From the NCBI RefSeq assembly GCF_003062295.1, contig NZ_PYCN01000006.1:62001-126000 (forward strand): 64,000 nucleotides of DNA. The letters are read 5' to 3'. Position 1 is the stretch's first letter. Each line of letters opens with the position of its first letter. Of the stretch, positions 9,395-17,923 are shown one piece after another. The position numbers and the translations under genes were made by a program. Source of the DNA: Bradyrhizobium algeriense (lineage in GTDB: Bacteria; Pseudomonadota; Alphaproteobacteria; Rhizobiales; Xanthobacteraceae). Under the pieces are notes generated by a model that worked only from the letters and a program-made list of their open reading frames with translations, was not told where the DNA came from and searched no databases.

Positions 9395-10162
9395 CTACGG
9401 CCCCCCTGCCGGCCTTGGCCCGCATGGATCGTTATCATCGGTGGGCACTGCCTTGCCTGGATGCTCGGCCACCTCCGCGGTCGCCCCCGGTCCAGTACCG
9501 CGATCGCTTCCCATGCTGCCGGGTGTCGATTTCCTGGCTTGTTCGTTCGCGTCACTGCACGAGTGAGCATCTTTCTTCTTCGTTGGACCGGACGGGGTCG
9601 CCACGATTCCGCGGCCGATCGCATCACCTGCGTCGTCCTGCTTGACCGCGATGGCTGCACCGTCCCCAACCATCTTCACAACGGTCGGGATCGCGATCAC
9701 GGCCAGGGCGGCGAGAGCGAAGCCGGACCACGCAATCGAACGCCGGTACCGAGCAACTGGACTGACCGCCATTGCCGAAACCTGCGCTCGGCCCTGTTCC
9801 GACGCAGCAAGAACGCCAGCCGCCCGCACCACCAGACCCGCTGGAGCTGTCGCAGGCCGCGCGTGGATTTCGTCCAGCAATGCCGCCGCGGAAGTTAACT
9901 CCGCGCGGGCCACCGGGTCGTTCGCAAGTCTCGCGGCGACAGCATCCCACTCTGCCCGCGGCAGGGAACAGTCGAGAAACGCAGCGATCTGAGCGTTGTC
10001 GATCTCGTCCCATTGACCTGCTGCAAGGGAACCCTGCTCCAAACCCTCGGAAATGGTCCGCGACAGTTGCGCGCGAAGCAGCTCATAGGTTTGCAGCCGG
10101 TCGGAGCGGTCATCGTCCTCGGCGGGCACAGACGCCGGTTCCTGACTAGGGCGTTCGATCAT
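9395..10162 (-). CDS. Candidate membrane anti-sigma factor
   Basis: 255 residues, 24 bases downstream of the sigma-factor gene, which is the usual order for a cognate anti-sigma. The cytoplasmic N-terminal part (about residues 50-115, DEIDNAQIAAFLDCSLPRAEW...ARLANDPVARAEL) has the helical pattern of anti-sigma domains but no zinc-finger HxxxCxxC. One membrane helix lies at about 145-163 (GFALAALAVIAIPTVV). The C-terminal ~90 residues are a low-complexity periplasmic tail. ATG 10162 is preferred; a TTG at 10177 is possible. The role is inferred from position and architecture. Confidence 0.65.
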   Translation of the reverse strand: MIERPSQEPASVPAEDDDRSDRLQTYELLRAQLSRTISEGLEQGSLAAGQWDEIDNAQIAAFLDCSLPRAEWDAVAARLANDPVARAELTSAAALLDEIHARPATAPAGLVVRAAGVLAASEQGRAQVSAMAVSPVARYRRSIAWSGFALAALAVIAIPTVVKMVGDGAAIAVKQDDAGDAIGRGIVATPSGPTKKKDAHSCSDANEQARKSTPGSMGSDRGTGPGATAEVAEHPGKAVPTDDNDPCGPRPAGGP

Positions 10163-10186
10163 CGGGCAGAATTCCAATACCCATGT

Positions 10187-11404
10187 TCAGACGGACATAT
10201 CGGAATTCTTTTCCAATTGCACCGCAATTTCTTTCAACCACTTCTGGGTTCGCTGCTTGAAACGATAGACATCCTCGACCGGGCAACCCATCAGCCTCGC
10301 GATGTCACGTGCTGGCAGCGGCTCATTGGCCGAAAATACAATCTGAAGGTACAACCGTTCATCGGCGGGAAGCTTCTCCGCAGCCGTATTGACGGCAGCG
10401 ACGAGAGTAGCGCGGCGCTCTTCCTCCTCAAAGAGCAGCAAACGGTCCTCTGGCGTCGGCGACGAATCCGCGATCGAAACACCTCCACCCTCGCCAAGCA
10501 GCGCGTCGAGCGAGATGGCCTCGGTCGCGGGCGGCGTGCGTTCCAGCCTCGCCAAGCCGGCAACGCGCGCGATCGACTCGGCGACGTCAGCGGCTGTCGG
10601 ATCTTGCGCCAGCCTGCCGCGCAATGCAGCAGCGAGGCGATCGGTGTCCAGCGGACAACCCTCCCACACCACGGCTGCGTAAACCGCCTGGTCAAGCGGC
10701 GTCGAACGAGAAATCGCGACCGGCAAACGCCGTCGGGGCGCCTCACGCCGCACGAGATCGATCAAAATGCGATCGACCACGGTCAGGATATAGCCCGTGA
10801 AGCTGCCGCGGCCTCCGTACAAGCGGATACGACGGAAATCATTCTCGATCAGCTTGAGGCATACTTCTTGATATGTATCCTCGCGTCCGGCTCTACCAAG
10901 GTTACGCGGCAATTGTCTGGCGATCCGGCTGCGAATGTCGGTCTCGAAGTAACGCGAGAATCTCTCCCACGCTTCGTGCGGCGTTTTACTGAATTGTCCC
11001 GCCAGTTCGTCGGCGAGAACATCACGGGCGACAAGCGACAAATACGTCATAAGCCGCGAGCGCGCGTCGAACCTCCGCAGCCGCGCATAATCGTCAGCCT
11101 TCAGTGATGCGACGATGTGAAGGAACGCAGCCTCCGCGTCCGCTCCTTCGCCTACCAGTTTCACGACGATCGACCATAATGTCGTCGAGACGTGTTCGAG
11201 AAACCTGCTCGCTGCCCCAGCGTCACCGGAGAGGGCACCATTGACGAGCGCGTGCTCAAAGTTGCCGCTCAGCGCCGGCACAATCTGCATCTCAGAGGAG
11301 ACCGGTCGTTCGGCGACCGCATTGGCACTGTCGGCATCGTTGTCTTGCGGCTTGGCCTTTTTCAGGACCAACAGATTCTGGACCAACAGGCTGCGCGACC
11401 ACAT
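10187..11404 (-). CDS. Sigma-70 family sigma factor with two apparent sigma-2 modules
   Basis: 405 residues from an ATG preceded by GGGGAG at 5 bases. Longer than a normal ECF factor (~180-200). Residues about 55-135 resemble sigma region 2 (FDARSRLMTYLSLVARDVLADEL). Residues about 148-222 resemble region 2 again (REDTYQEVCLKLIENDF, GRGSFTGYILTVVDRILIDL). Region 4 lies at about 325-400 (LPADERLYLQIVF, PARDIARLMGCPVEDVYRFK). It sits between a siderophore receptor and the anti-sigma candidate, all on the minus strand. It probably directs RNA polymerase to a stress or envelope regulon; targets unknown. Confidence 0.82.
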   Translation of the reverse strand: MWSRSLLVQNLLVLKKAKPQDNDADSANAVAERPVSSEMQIVPALSGNFEHALVNGALSGDAGAASRFLEHVSTTLWSIVVKLVGEGADAEAAFLHIVASLKADDYARLRRFDARSRLMTYLSLVARDVLADELAGQFSKTPHEAWERFSRYFETDIRSRIARQLPRNLGRAGREDTYQEVCLKLIENDFRRIRLYGGRGSFTGYILTVVDRILIDLVRREAPRRRLPVAISRSTPLDQAVYAAVVWEGCPLDTDRLAAALRGRLAQDPTAADVAESIARVAGLARLERTPPATEAISLDALLGEGGGVSIADSSPTPEDRLLLFEEEERRATLVAAVNTAAEKLPADERLYLQIVFSANEPLPARDIARLMGCPVEDVYRFKQRTQKWLKEIAVQLEKNSDMSV

Positions 11405-11713
11405 GGCTTCTCCCCTGACAAACAGCCGACCCACCGCATGACAGTTGAACAGCCAGAGACTACGGCCTTCGCAAGTTGGCCTCTTTCGTCGCCGAATAAC
11501 TGGTTCTTGTCGATAAACAACTGGTATCCCAATCTGGCGAGATTATGAATTGCAACAATGCTAACGCAAAAATTGTAAGATGAACGCATTGCTCATCCTG
11601 AGCGCGCTCGACTTTGCTGAGTCTGTTCGTCGTGCCTGCCCCGACATGACACTGAATTGTCACAACTACGCCAAGCTTGGCGCCCGCAAATACCACAAGC
11701 CATATTGCGTCGA

Positions 11714-11851
11714 TCAAGATACGGGATGCGCATCTATCGCGACCTGCTTGATCTTTCCGGTCGCGAGCTTGCAAGTGCTTTGCACCTCGAGCGCGGTGGC
11801 GCCGACCTTGATTCTCAGGTCGCTGGCCAGCCCACCGCTGAGGCGTCTCAC
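11714..11851 (-). CDS. Possible 45-residue ORF or gene remnant
   Basis: Starts 19 bases after the siderophore receptor stop with a GTG and reads SGGLASDLRIKVGATALEVQ then STCKLATGKIKQVAIDA before stopping. Third codon positions are strongly G/C, unlike the A/T-richer bases around 11500-11640. It may be a real small protein or the remains of a longer gene. No ribosome-binding site is evident and no family is recognised. The remaining gap (11405-11713) shows nothing else. Confidence 0.25.
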   Translation of the reverse strand: MRRLSGGLASDLRIKVGATALEVQSTCKLATGKIKQVAIDAHPVS

Positions 11852-11870
11852 CGAACTGTAAGAACAGCAA

Positions 11871-14159
11871 TCACATGTCCACGGTCATCGACAGGAGATA
11901 CGTGCGCGGTGCTCCCAGGAAGAACGTTCCGAATGAGGCCACGCTGGACCAGTAATTCTCACCGGTCACATTCTGAACGTTCGCGCGGAAAATCGTCTTC
12001 CTGCCGTTGATCGCCGTCGTGTAGCGGGCGCCGAGATCGAGCCGCGTCCAATCCGGGATCGGCTGCTTGTTGTCCGCATCGACGAACTGACTGCCGGTGT
12101 AGATGACGGCCCCATTCAAGGTGAGCCCTCTCACCCACGGCAGATCCCACTCGGCGCCAATATTGGCCTGTACGTTCGGAACGCCGATGGGCGTATTGCC
12201 CACACGTGACGCAATGGCGGACTTCGTCAGGGTGCCATCCAGCAGCGAAACGCCTCCGAGGACGCGAACATCGGGCATGAGCTCGCCGAAGACGTTGAAC
12301 TCGAGCCCACGCACCTGCGTTTCGGCGGTCGCCGCGACGCGCCCATTCAACGGTTCGCCGCTCGCCTTCGATATCTCGAAGGCGCTGAATGTGGTTGCGA
12401 CCCGGCCGAAGTCCACCTTGATGCCGGCCTCGTACTGTTTGGCGATGTGGGGCGGGAGCAGTTCGCTGCCATTGGAAACACCCGGCTGCGACGGCGCTAC
12501 ATCGCCCCGGCTTAGGCCTTCAATGTAGTTCGCATACAGGGAGACGTTGTCCCGAGGCCGGACGACGAGGCCGACCACGGGAGTGGTCGCGCTCTTGTCA
12601 TAGGAGTTCAGCAGCGTTCCGACATTGGAGAGATAGTTGTTCGCCTCGACGCCCTGGCGCCGGACACCCAGCGTCAACAGGACACGCTCATCGAGCACGG
12701 ACAAGGTGTCAGCAATCGAGAGCCCCGTGAGTTGACTGTCCGAGAGTCGAGGGCGCCCGGGGATCTCGTTTGCGAACTGAGTTGGCGCTACGGTCGGACT
12801 ATAGATGTTCGACGTGACCGGACTGCCATTGGTGGTCCGCCGGTGCAGCGCGTCGTGATAAACCGAGGCCTGGAAGGTGACGGCATGGCGAACGAATCCG
12901 GTATCGAAGCGGGCGCGGACGCCACCATCATACGTATGCCGGTCAATGCTGAGCCCGAAGAATTGCGGCGTCGACCTGGTGTCGCCGCTCGTATTGGTGA
13001 TCGTCGGAAGACCGAAGAAGCGCTCGACATTGGTCCGCGATCCGCCGACGTCGGCGAACAACGTAACCTGATCGTTTACATCGTATTCGTTGCGCCACAG
13101 GACAGATTGATCGTTGATGCGCGACCACTCCCAGGGTTGCGTCACGTTCAACCGGCCGTCCGGCGCCTTTGGTACCTGCAGGCCGGTAGCCATGAGGAAC
13201 GGACGTGACGGAGCGTCGAACCGATCGGTCTGCGCGATGAGGTAGAGCCAAGACCTGTACCGTTCGCCCTGATAGTCGAGGGCCAGCGATCCGACGCCCG
13301 TCGTTTCAGACTGGCGGTCGATCGGCGTGTCGCCGCCGCGCAGGCTGCCGCTGGCGCGCACGCCCCATTCCTTGCTGTCGCCGTAGCGCCTCGCGACGTC
13401 CCAGTGACCGCCGAATCGCGCGGCCGAACCATAACTCGCGGTGAGGCGGGTCAAATCCTCTCCCGCACGCTTGGGCACGACATTGATGACGCCGCCGACG
13501 CCGCCATTGGGTGCGATGCCCGAGAGCGCGGCTGAGGGACCCTTGAGCACCTCGATGCGCTCGACGTAATCCGTGAAGATGCGGTAGCTCGGCGCGATCC
13601 CGTAGAGGCCCTCAAAGGCAAACTCACCATTGTTGCCTTCGTTGATTGGGAAGCCGCGAATGTTGAAGGAATCGACCACGCCGCCCGTTGGGTGGGAACT
13701 GCGCACGGAAGGATCCAGGATCAAGGCATCCGCACCGGTTGCCGCCTGCTGATCCCGGATGAACTTGTCCGTGTAGCTCGTCACGTTGAACGGTGACTTC
13801 ATTGTGTTGGTGTTGCCGAGCATTCCCAGCCGCGCGCCTTGAGCGACCTGGCCGCCGGCAAAGGCGGGCACGACACCCGGCTGCGACGGCTGCGATTGCA
13901 CCGCGACGGTTTCCGCTTGCGAGGCGGCAGGCACCGTGGTGCGCCGTGAAGTCGATCGGACCCGGGCGTCACTTCGTTTGGTTGGCGCGCGGCGGACCGA
14001 CTGTTGCGACGGAGCATCGACAGTAACGGGTGGAAGGGAGTTGCCGCCATGCGATGTTTGGGATCGAGCGGGCGATTCGAACCACGCCAACAACGCCACT
14101 CCACCCAGCAGTGTCGCACCAAAGCGAGTTACCGTTCCGATCCCACCTGCACGTCGCAT
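11871..14159 (-). CDS. TonB-dependent siderophore receptor
   Basis: Outer-membrane ligand-gated channel importing an iron-siderophore. 762 residues. GAGGGGGA lies 10 bases before the ATG at 14159. The signal peptide ends near PARSQTS. An unusual Ser/Arg/Pro-rich linker (about residues 35-100) follows. The plug domain has VDSFNIRGFPINEG and VERIEVLKGPSAALSGIAPNGG, then a beta-barrel ending in aromatic-containing strands (RTYLLSMTVDM). There is no N-terminal signalling (STN) domain, so it should not itself trigger the neighbouring sigma factor by the FecA route. Resembles ferrichrome/hydroxamate-type receptors; ligand uncertain. Confidence 0.92.
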   Translation of the reverse strand: MRRAGGIGTVTRFGATLLGGVALLAWFESPARSQTSHGGNSLPPVTVDAPSQQSVRRAPTKRSDARVRSTSRRTTVPAASQAETVAVQSQPSQPGVVPAFAGGQVAQGARLGMLGNTNTMKSPFNVTSYTDKFIRDQQAATGADALILDPSVRSSHPTGGVVDSFNIRGFPINEGNNGEFAFEGLYGIAPSYRIFTDYVERIEVLKGPSAALSGIAPNGGVGGVINVVPKRAGEDLTRLTASYGSAARFGGHWDVARRYGDSKEWGVRASGSLRGGDTPIDRQSETTGVGSLALDYQGERYRSWLYLIAQTDRFDAPSRPFLMATGLQVPKAPDGRLNVTQPWEWSRINDQSVLWRNEYDVNDQVTLFADVGGSRTNVERFFGLPTITNTSGDTRSTPQFFGLSIDRHTYDGGVRARFDTGFVRHAVTFQASVYHDALHRRTTNGSPVTSNIYSPTVAPTQFANEIPGRPRLSDSQLTGLSIADTLSVLDERVLLTLGVRRQGVEANNYLSNVGTLLNSYDKSATTPVVGLVVRPRDNVSLYANYIEGLSRGDVAPSQPGVSNGSELLPPHIAKQYEAGIKVDFGRVATTFSAFEISKASGEPLNGRVAATAETQVRGLEFNVFGELMPDVRVLGGVSLLDGTLTKSAIASRVGNTPIGVPNVQANIGAEWDLPWVRGLTLNGAVIYTGSQFVDADNKQPIPDWTRLDLGARYTTAINGRKTIFRANVQNVTGENYWSSVASFGTFFLGAPRTYLLSMTVDM

Positions 14160-14460
14160 TTCCAGAAAGTCCCCCTCAATAGCACGTCGCACAACGTGAA
14201 ATGGTTCTACGCTCGACCCGCAACGACCATAGATCGAAGATCCGCTCTCCGCGTCCGAGCTCGGCCCGACACTTATGGCTCTGTGAATCAGATGCCCCGC
14301 AGACTCGCACTTCGGGTTGGTTGCCTGTGCCTTATCGGCAAAGTCCGATCGCGAGCGAGCTGCACCGCGTCTTTAGAGAGGCGCTATGGTGACCCCAACG
14401 CAAATGCATGCGCTGCGACTTAGAATGTCTCGATCATCGACGACTCGAGTCAGCTGACAC

Positions 14461-14485
14461 CGTGTTTGGAAAGTTTCCAAACACG
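14461..14485. promoter_or_regulatory. Perfect 12+1+12 palindrome, iron-box-like
   Basis: Arms CGTGTTTGGAAA and TTTCCAAACACG around one base. The core TTTGGAA-N3-TTCCAAA has the 7-3-7 geometry of the Irr-binding iron control element (family consensus TTTAGAA-N3-TTCTAAA). A second, imperfect copy (TTTGAAA-N2-TTCCAAA) follows at 14488-14503. It lies ~300 bases upstream of the siderophore receptor. Iron regulation is an inference from similarity and neighbourhood. Confidence 0.5.
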
Positions 14486-14636
14486 CTTTGAAAGATTCCA
14501 AATCAGTGCTGTTGAAATTTGGAGCTAACAAAGATCTGTCTGAAGAGCTTTTCAAGCTGTACGTAGAACTGGTAGGCGCAAGACGCAGCGGCTGTATGAA
14601 CGGGCCTGGCACTGTTTGCGAGCCACGAACTGAAGG

Positions 14637-14840
14637 ATGGTACGCGCGCCGGCTCAAAGCAGATTTCTCAGTTTGCCAAAGCTGGAAATTCGTAACGAGC
14701 TTTCGCTCACCTCATTCCGTCACGGCGGGTTTACCGAAGGTGCCGACAGCGATCTCACAGATGCGGAGTTGCGCGCCGCAGACCGGCATAGATCGGCAAG
14801 GCAATTGCCGAGGAGCGACCAAGAGCAGCCGGCTTGTCGG
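14637..14840 (+). pseudogene. Tyrosine recombinase (integrase) C-terminal remnant
   Basis: The frame reads TSFRHGGFTEGADSDLTDAE followed by LRAADRHRSARQLPR. This resembles the catalytic C-terminus of phage-type integrases (Arg-His, later His, before a lost Tyr). The frame then runs on into sequence antisense to tRNA-Lys and loses similarity. No N-terminal half is visible upstream. It ends about 55 bases from the 3' end of the tRNA gene, the normal place for an element integrated at a tRNA, so I read it as the scar of a lost element. Similarity is judged by eye. Confidence 0.45.
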
Positions 14841-14895
14841 AATAGCCGCTTGTCGGAAGGCTTCTCACGAGAGATCCCAAGCCCCTTGAAAGGCT

Positions 14896-14971
<76 letters not shown>

Positions 14972-15152
14972 GGATGCTTGGCTTCCGGAAAAGCTCTCGC
15001 GAGAGGGCGTCGTTTAGCAAAGCGACCCGGGGATGTCCAGCAAGCCGAAGCGAGTTTTCCCGGGCTTTGGCTGACCGGCAGAACGGCAAAAAACCGCTGG
15101 ATTTCAGCGGCTTCCGCCGATGTTCGGATCGGGCCCCGATTGAGGGGGCGCG

Positions 15153-15734
15153 TCAGAGCCGTTCGGGGCCGCCCCGGGCCGGTCCATCGTCCCGGTCATC
15201 GCGATTTCGGCCGTAGCCGCGGTCGCGGTCAAAGTCACGGTCCCTGCCCATTTCGCGCTCGAACCGGTGATGGCGCCAGCCTTCCCTGCCCCCAAACCGG
15301 GTCAGAACGGCGAGCCGGCGCTTCTGGCCGTCATCGAGCGTCTTGTAGAGCGGGTCGGCGGTTTCCGCGATCTTCTTCATGGCCGCCGCCGTGGCCGCCA
15401 TATTCTCGGCCCGGTCACGCAGCCGCGCCACCGGATCATCCGGCTTCTGCTGGCTGGAATCGTCCCGCGGCGGGTTCATCCGCGCGTTGGCGCGATCGAT
15501 TCTGAGCTTGGCGAACTCCCTGACCGCGGCCTCGACCGGCGGCCACAGCTTTTCCTGGTCCGCCGTCAGCTTGAGGCCGGCATGAACGGCCGCGATCCGG
15601 GCATCCGCATAGGCCGACCGGTCCTCCGGGCTCATCCGCGAGAAGCCGTGGCTCCAATGGCGGTGCTGGGCATAGACGGCGGTCGAACCGGCGATGGCGA
15701 GTACCGCAACCGCTGCGATAGCAAACTTCCTCAT
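15153..15734 (-). CDS. Spy/CpxP-family LTxxQ-motif periplasmic protein
   Basis: 193 residues with a signal peptide (MRKFAIAAVAVLAIAGSTAVYAQ) and AGGAGG 5 bases before the start. Two LTxxQ-type repeats are visible: LKLTADQEKLWPPVEAAV at about residue 54 and TLDDGQKRRLAVL at about 132, as in Spy/CpxP chaperone-like proteins. The C-terminal ~45 residues are an Arg/Asp/Gly-rich low-complexity tail (repeated RDRDFDRDR-type units). It probably binds unfolded proteins or metals in the periplasm. Single gene. Confidence 0.85.
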   Translation of the reverse strand: MRKFAIAAVAVLAIAGSTAVYAQHRHWSHGFSRMSPEDRSAYADARIAAVHAGLKLTADQEKLWPPVEAAVREFAKLRIDRANARMNPPRDDSSQQKPDDPVARLRDRAENMAATAAAMKKIAETADPLYKTLDDGQKRRLAVLTRFGGREGWRHHRFEREMGRDRDFDRDRGYGRNRDDRDDGPARGGPERL

Positions 15735-15866
15735 GCGAACCTCCTGTGAAAGGTTGCCTGAAGATGGGCTCGCGCCAATCGGTAATCAACTTAACGATCG
15801 GAAAGTGGAGCCTCCCTTACCAAGATGTAATCTCGACCGGGCCGACCTTTCGCCATGCACGAATGG

Positions 15867-17192
15867 CTACAGCATGCCGAGTACGCGCGGCAGCCACAGC
15901 GAAAGCTCCGGCACGTAGGTGACGATGCCGAGGAAGATCAGCATGGTCAAAAGCCACGGCCACACCGCGATCGTCAGCTCCGTGATGCCCATCTTGGCGA
16001 TGCCGGAGGCTACATAGAGGTTCAGCCCGACCGGCGGATGGCACATGCCGACTTCCATGTTGACGACCATCAGGATGCCCAAATGCACCGGATGGATGCC
16101 GAGCTTGACCGCCACCGGAAACAGGATCGGCGCCATGATCAGCACGATCGAGGACGGCTCCATCACATTGCCTGCGATCAGCAGCAACAAGTTCACGATC
16201 AGGAGGAAGATGATCCAGTCGACGCCGATCGAGGTGATCCAGGCCGCGATCTGCTGCGGAATGTTTTCATTCGCCATCAGGAACGAGAACAGCACCGCGT
16301 TGGTGATGATGTAGAGGATCATCGCGCTCATATTGGCGGAGCCGAGCAGTACCTTCGGCACATCCCTCAGCGACATGTCGCGATAGACGAATACCGCGAT
16401 GACGAAAGCGTAGACCGCGCTGATGGCAGCGGCTTCCGTCGGCGTGAACAGACCTGCATAGATGCCGCCGAGCACGATCAGGATCAGCAGCAATCCCCAC
16501 ATGCACTTGCGGAACGCCACGAAACGTTCCGTCCAGCTCGCCTTCGGCAGCCGCGGATAATCAAACTTGTACGCCCGATAGAAGGTCGTGACCCCCAGCA
16601 GCGTCGCCAGCATCAGGCCCGGGATGACGCCCGCCATGAACATCTGACCGACGGACGCCGACGAAACGCGTTGCCCGGCGGGATCCAGCGCGATGCTGCC
16701 GCCGGTCGCCACGCAATAGATCACCATCACGATCGAAGGCGGGATCAGGATGCCGAGCGCGCCAGAGGTGGTGATGACACCGGCCCCGAAGCGCTTGGGA
16801 AATCCCTGCTTCACCATCGCCGGCAGCATGATGGCGCCGATCGCGATCACGGTCGCCGGCGACGAACCGGACACCGCGGCAAACAGCGCGCAGGCCATCA
16901 CGCCGGCCAGCCCGAGGCCGCCGTACCAGTGCCCGACCATGGAGGTCGCGAAATTGATCATGCGGCGCGCGACGCCGCCATGGGTCAGGAAATTTCCGGC
17001 GAGAATGAAGAACGGGATCGCCATGATCTCGAAATTGTCGATGCCGGTGAACAGCTTCAGCGCCACCGATTCGGTCGGCACGTTGGTCATGGTGAAGATG
17101 AAGGTCAAAACCGTCATGCCGAGCGCGATCGAGATCGGCATACCGGTCAGCATCAACGCGACCAGCAGTCCGAAGATGAATACGCTGGTCAT
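15867..17192 (-). CDS. dctM: TRAP transporter large permease (DctM)
   Basis: 441-residue inner-membrane protein with about 12 helices, the catalytic channel of a TRAP importer driven by an ion gradient. Typical segments: PFFILAGNFLTHGGVARRMI, SGSSPATVIAIGAIMLPAMV, GILIPPSIVMVIYC, MCHPPVGLNLYVASGIAKM. Its ATG overlaps the stop of the small permease gene by 4 bases (17189-17192), so translation is coupled. Substrate is set by the binding protein and is not known here. Confidence 0.93.
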   Translation of the reverse strand: MTSVFIFGLLVALMLTGMPISIALGMTVLTFIFTMTNVPTESVALKLFTGIDNFEIMAIPFFILAGNFLTHGGVARRMINFATSMVGHWYGGLGLAGVMACALFAAVSGSSPATVIAIGAIMLPAMVKQGFPKRFGAGVITTSGALGILIPPSIVMVIYCVATGGSIALDPAGQRVSSASVGQMFMAGVIPGLMLATLLGVTTFYRAYKFDYPRLPKASWTERFVAFRKCMWGLLLILIVLGGIYAGLFTPTEAAAISAVYAFVIAVFVYRDMSLRDVPKVLLGSANMSAMILYIITNAVLFSFLMANENIPQQIAAWITSIGVDWIIFLLIVNLLLLIAGNVMEPSSIVLIMAPILFPVAVKLGIHPVHLGILMVVNMEVGMCHPPVGLNLYVASGIAKMGITELTIAVWPWLLTMLIFLGIVTYVPELSLWLPRVLGML

Positions 17193-17764
17193 CGCGTCAC
17201 CTCCGCGACACCGGCGCCGGGCGCCTCGACGTCAACCCCCTCGACATGGGCGTGGTCATGGTGCGGCAGCTCGCCAGTACGCCAATAGCCGTAGGCGACC
17301 TGCAGGAAGCGGAAGCACATCAGGTACGAGCCCAAGGGAATGCAGAGGTAGACGAACCAGCTCGGGATCTCCAGGTCAGGCGAGACCTGGTCGGTGTGCA
17401 TCAGGCCATAGACGAACTTCGCGCCCATGGTGCCGATCACGGCGGTGAAAAACGCGCCGCAGAACAGCCCGAACAGCACCACCGCATTACGCCACGGCGA
17501 TCTGAGCTGGTTGACCACCACGTCGACGCCGACATGGATGCCGGTGCGCACGCCATAGGCCGCGCCGAACTTGGCCACCCACACGAACATGTAGATGCAA
17601 AGTTCCTGCGCCCAGGACATATGGATCGGGAACAGGATCGGATACAGGAACGGAATGCCGATGAGATAGCGGTGCATCACCGCCAGAAAGATGATGAAGG
17701 TCGCGAGCCCCATCAGCGTCGCGATCAATATCTCCTCAAGCCGATCGAGGATGCGAAGCAGCAT
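17189..17764 (-). CDS. dctQ: TRAP transporter small permease (DctQ)
   Basis: 191 residues, four membrane helices (LIATLMGLATFIIFLAVMHR first). GGGGGA lies 5 bases before the ATG at 17764, which is preferred over an ATG 87 bases upstream. Partner of DctM, which overlaps its 3' end. The C-terminus carries a short His/Asp-rich tail (HHDHAHVEGVD). Downstream of dctP in the same direction, separated by a hairpin. Confidence 0.9.
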   Translation of the reverse strand: MLLRILDRLEEILIATLMGLATFIIFLAVMHRYLIGIPFLYPILFPIHMSWAQELCIYMFVWVAKFGAAYGVRTGIHVGVDVVVNQLRSPWRNAVVLFGLFCGAFFTAVIGTMGAKFVYGLMHTDQVSPDLEIPSWFVYLCIPLGSYLMCFRFLQVAYGYWRTGELPHHDHAHVEGVDVEAPGAGVAEVTR

Positions 17765-17878
17765 CAACTTCCCCCTGAAAGATCGGCCGCTTTTGTCCCA
17801 GCCTGATCCTGCGCTATTTCCGCGGCATCCATTGTGGGCCGCAGTCCCCACTCACCCATAGCATATTTCGGAAAAGAC

Positions 17879-17910
17879 AAGGGCTTCCGTGCCGAAACAC
17901 GGAAGCCCTT
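17879..17910 (-). terminator. Strong hairpin between dctP and dctQ
   Basis: 13-bp perfect stem (AAGGGCTTCCGTG with CACGGAAGCCCTT) and a 6-base loop, beginning 14 bases after the dctP stop. On the transcribed strand it is followed by GTCTTTTCC, a modest U-tract. Probably a partial terminator or 3'-stabiliser that yields more binding protein than permease. Confidence 0.6.
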
Positions 17911-17923
17911 CAACGCTATTATT

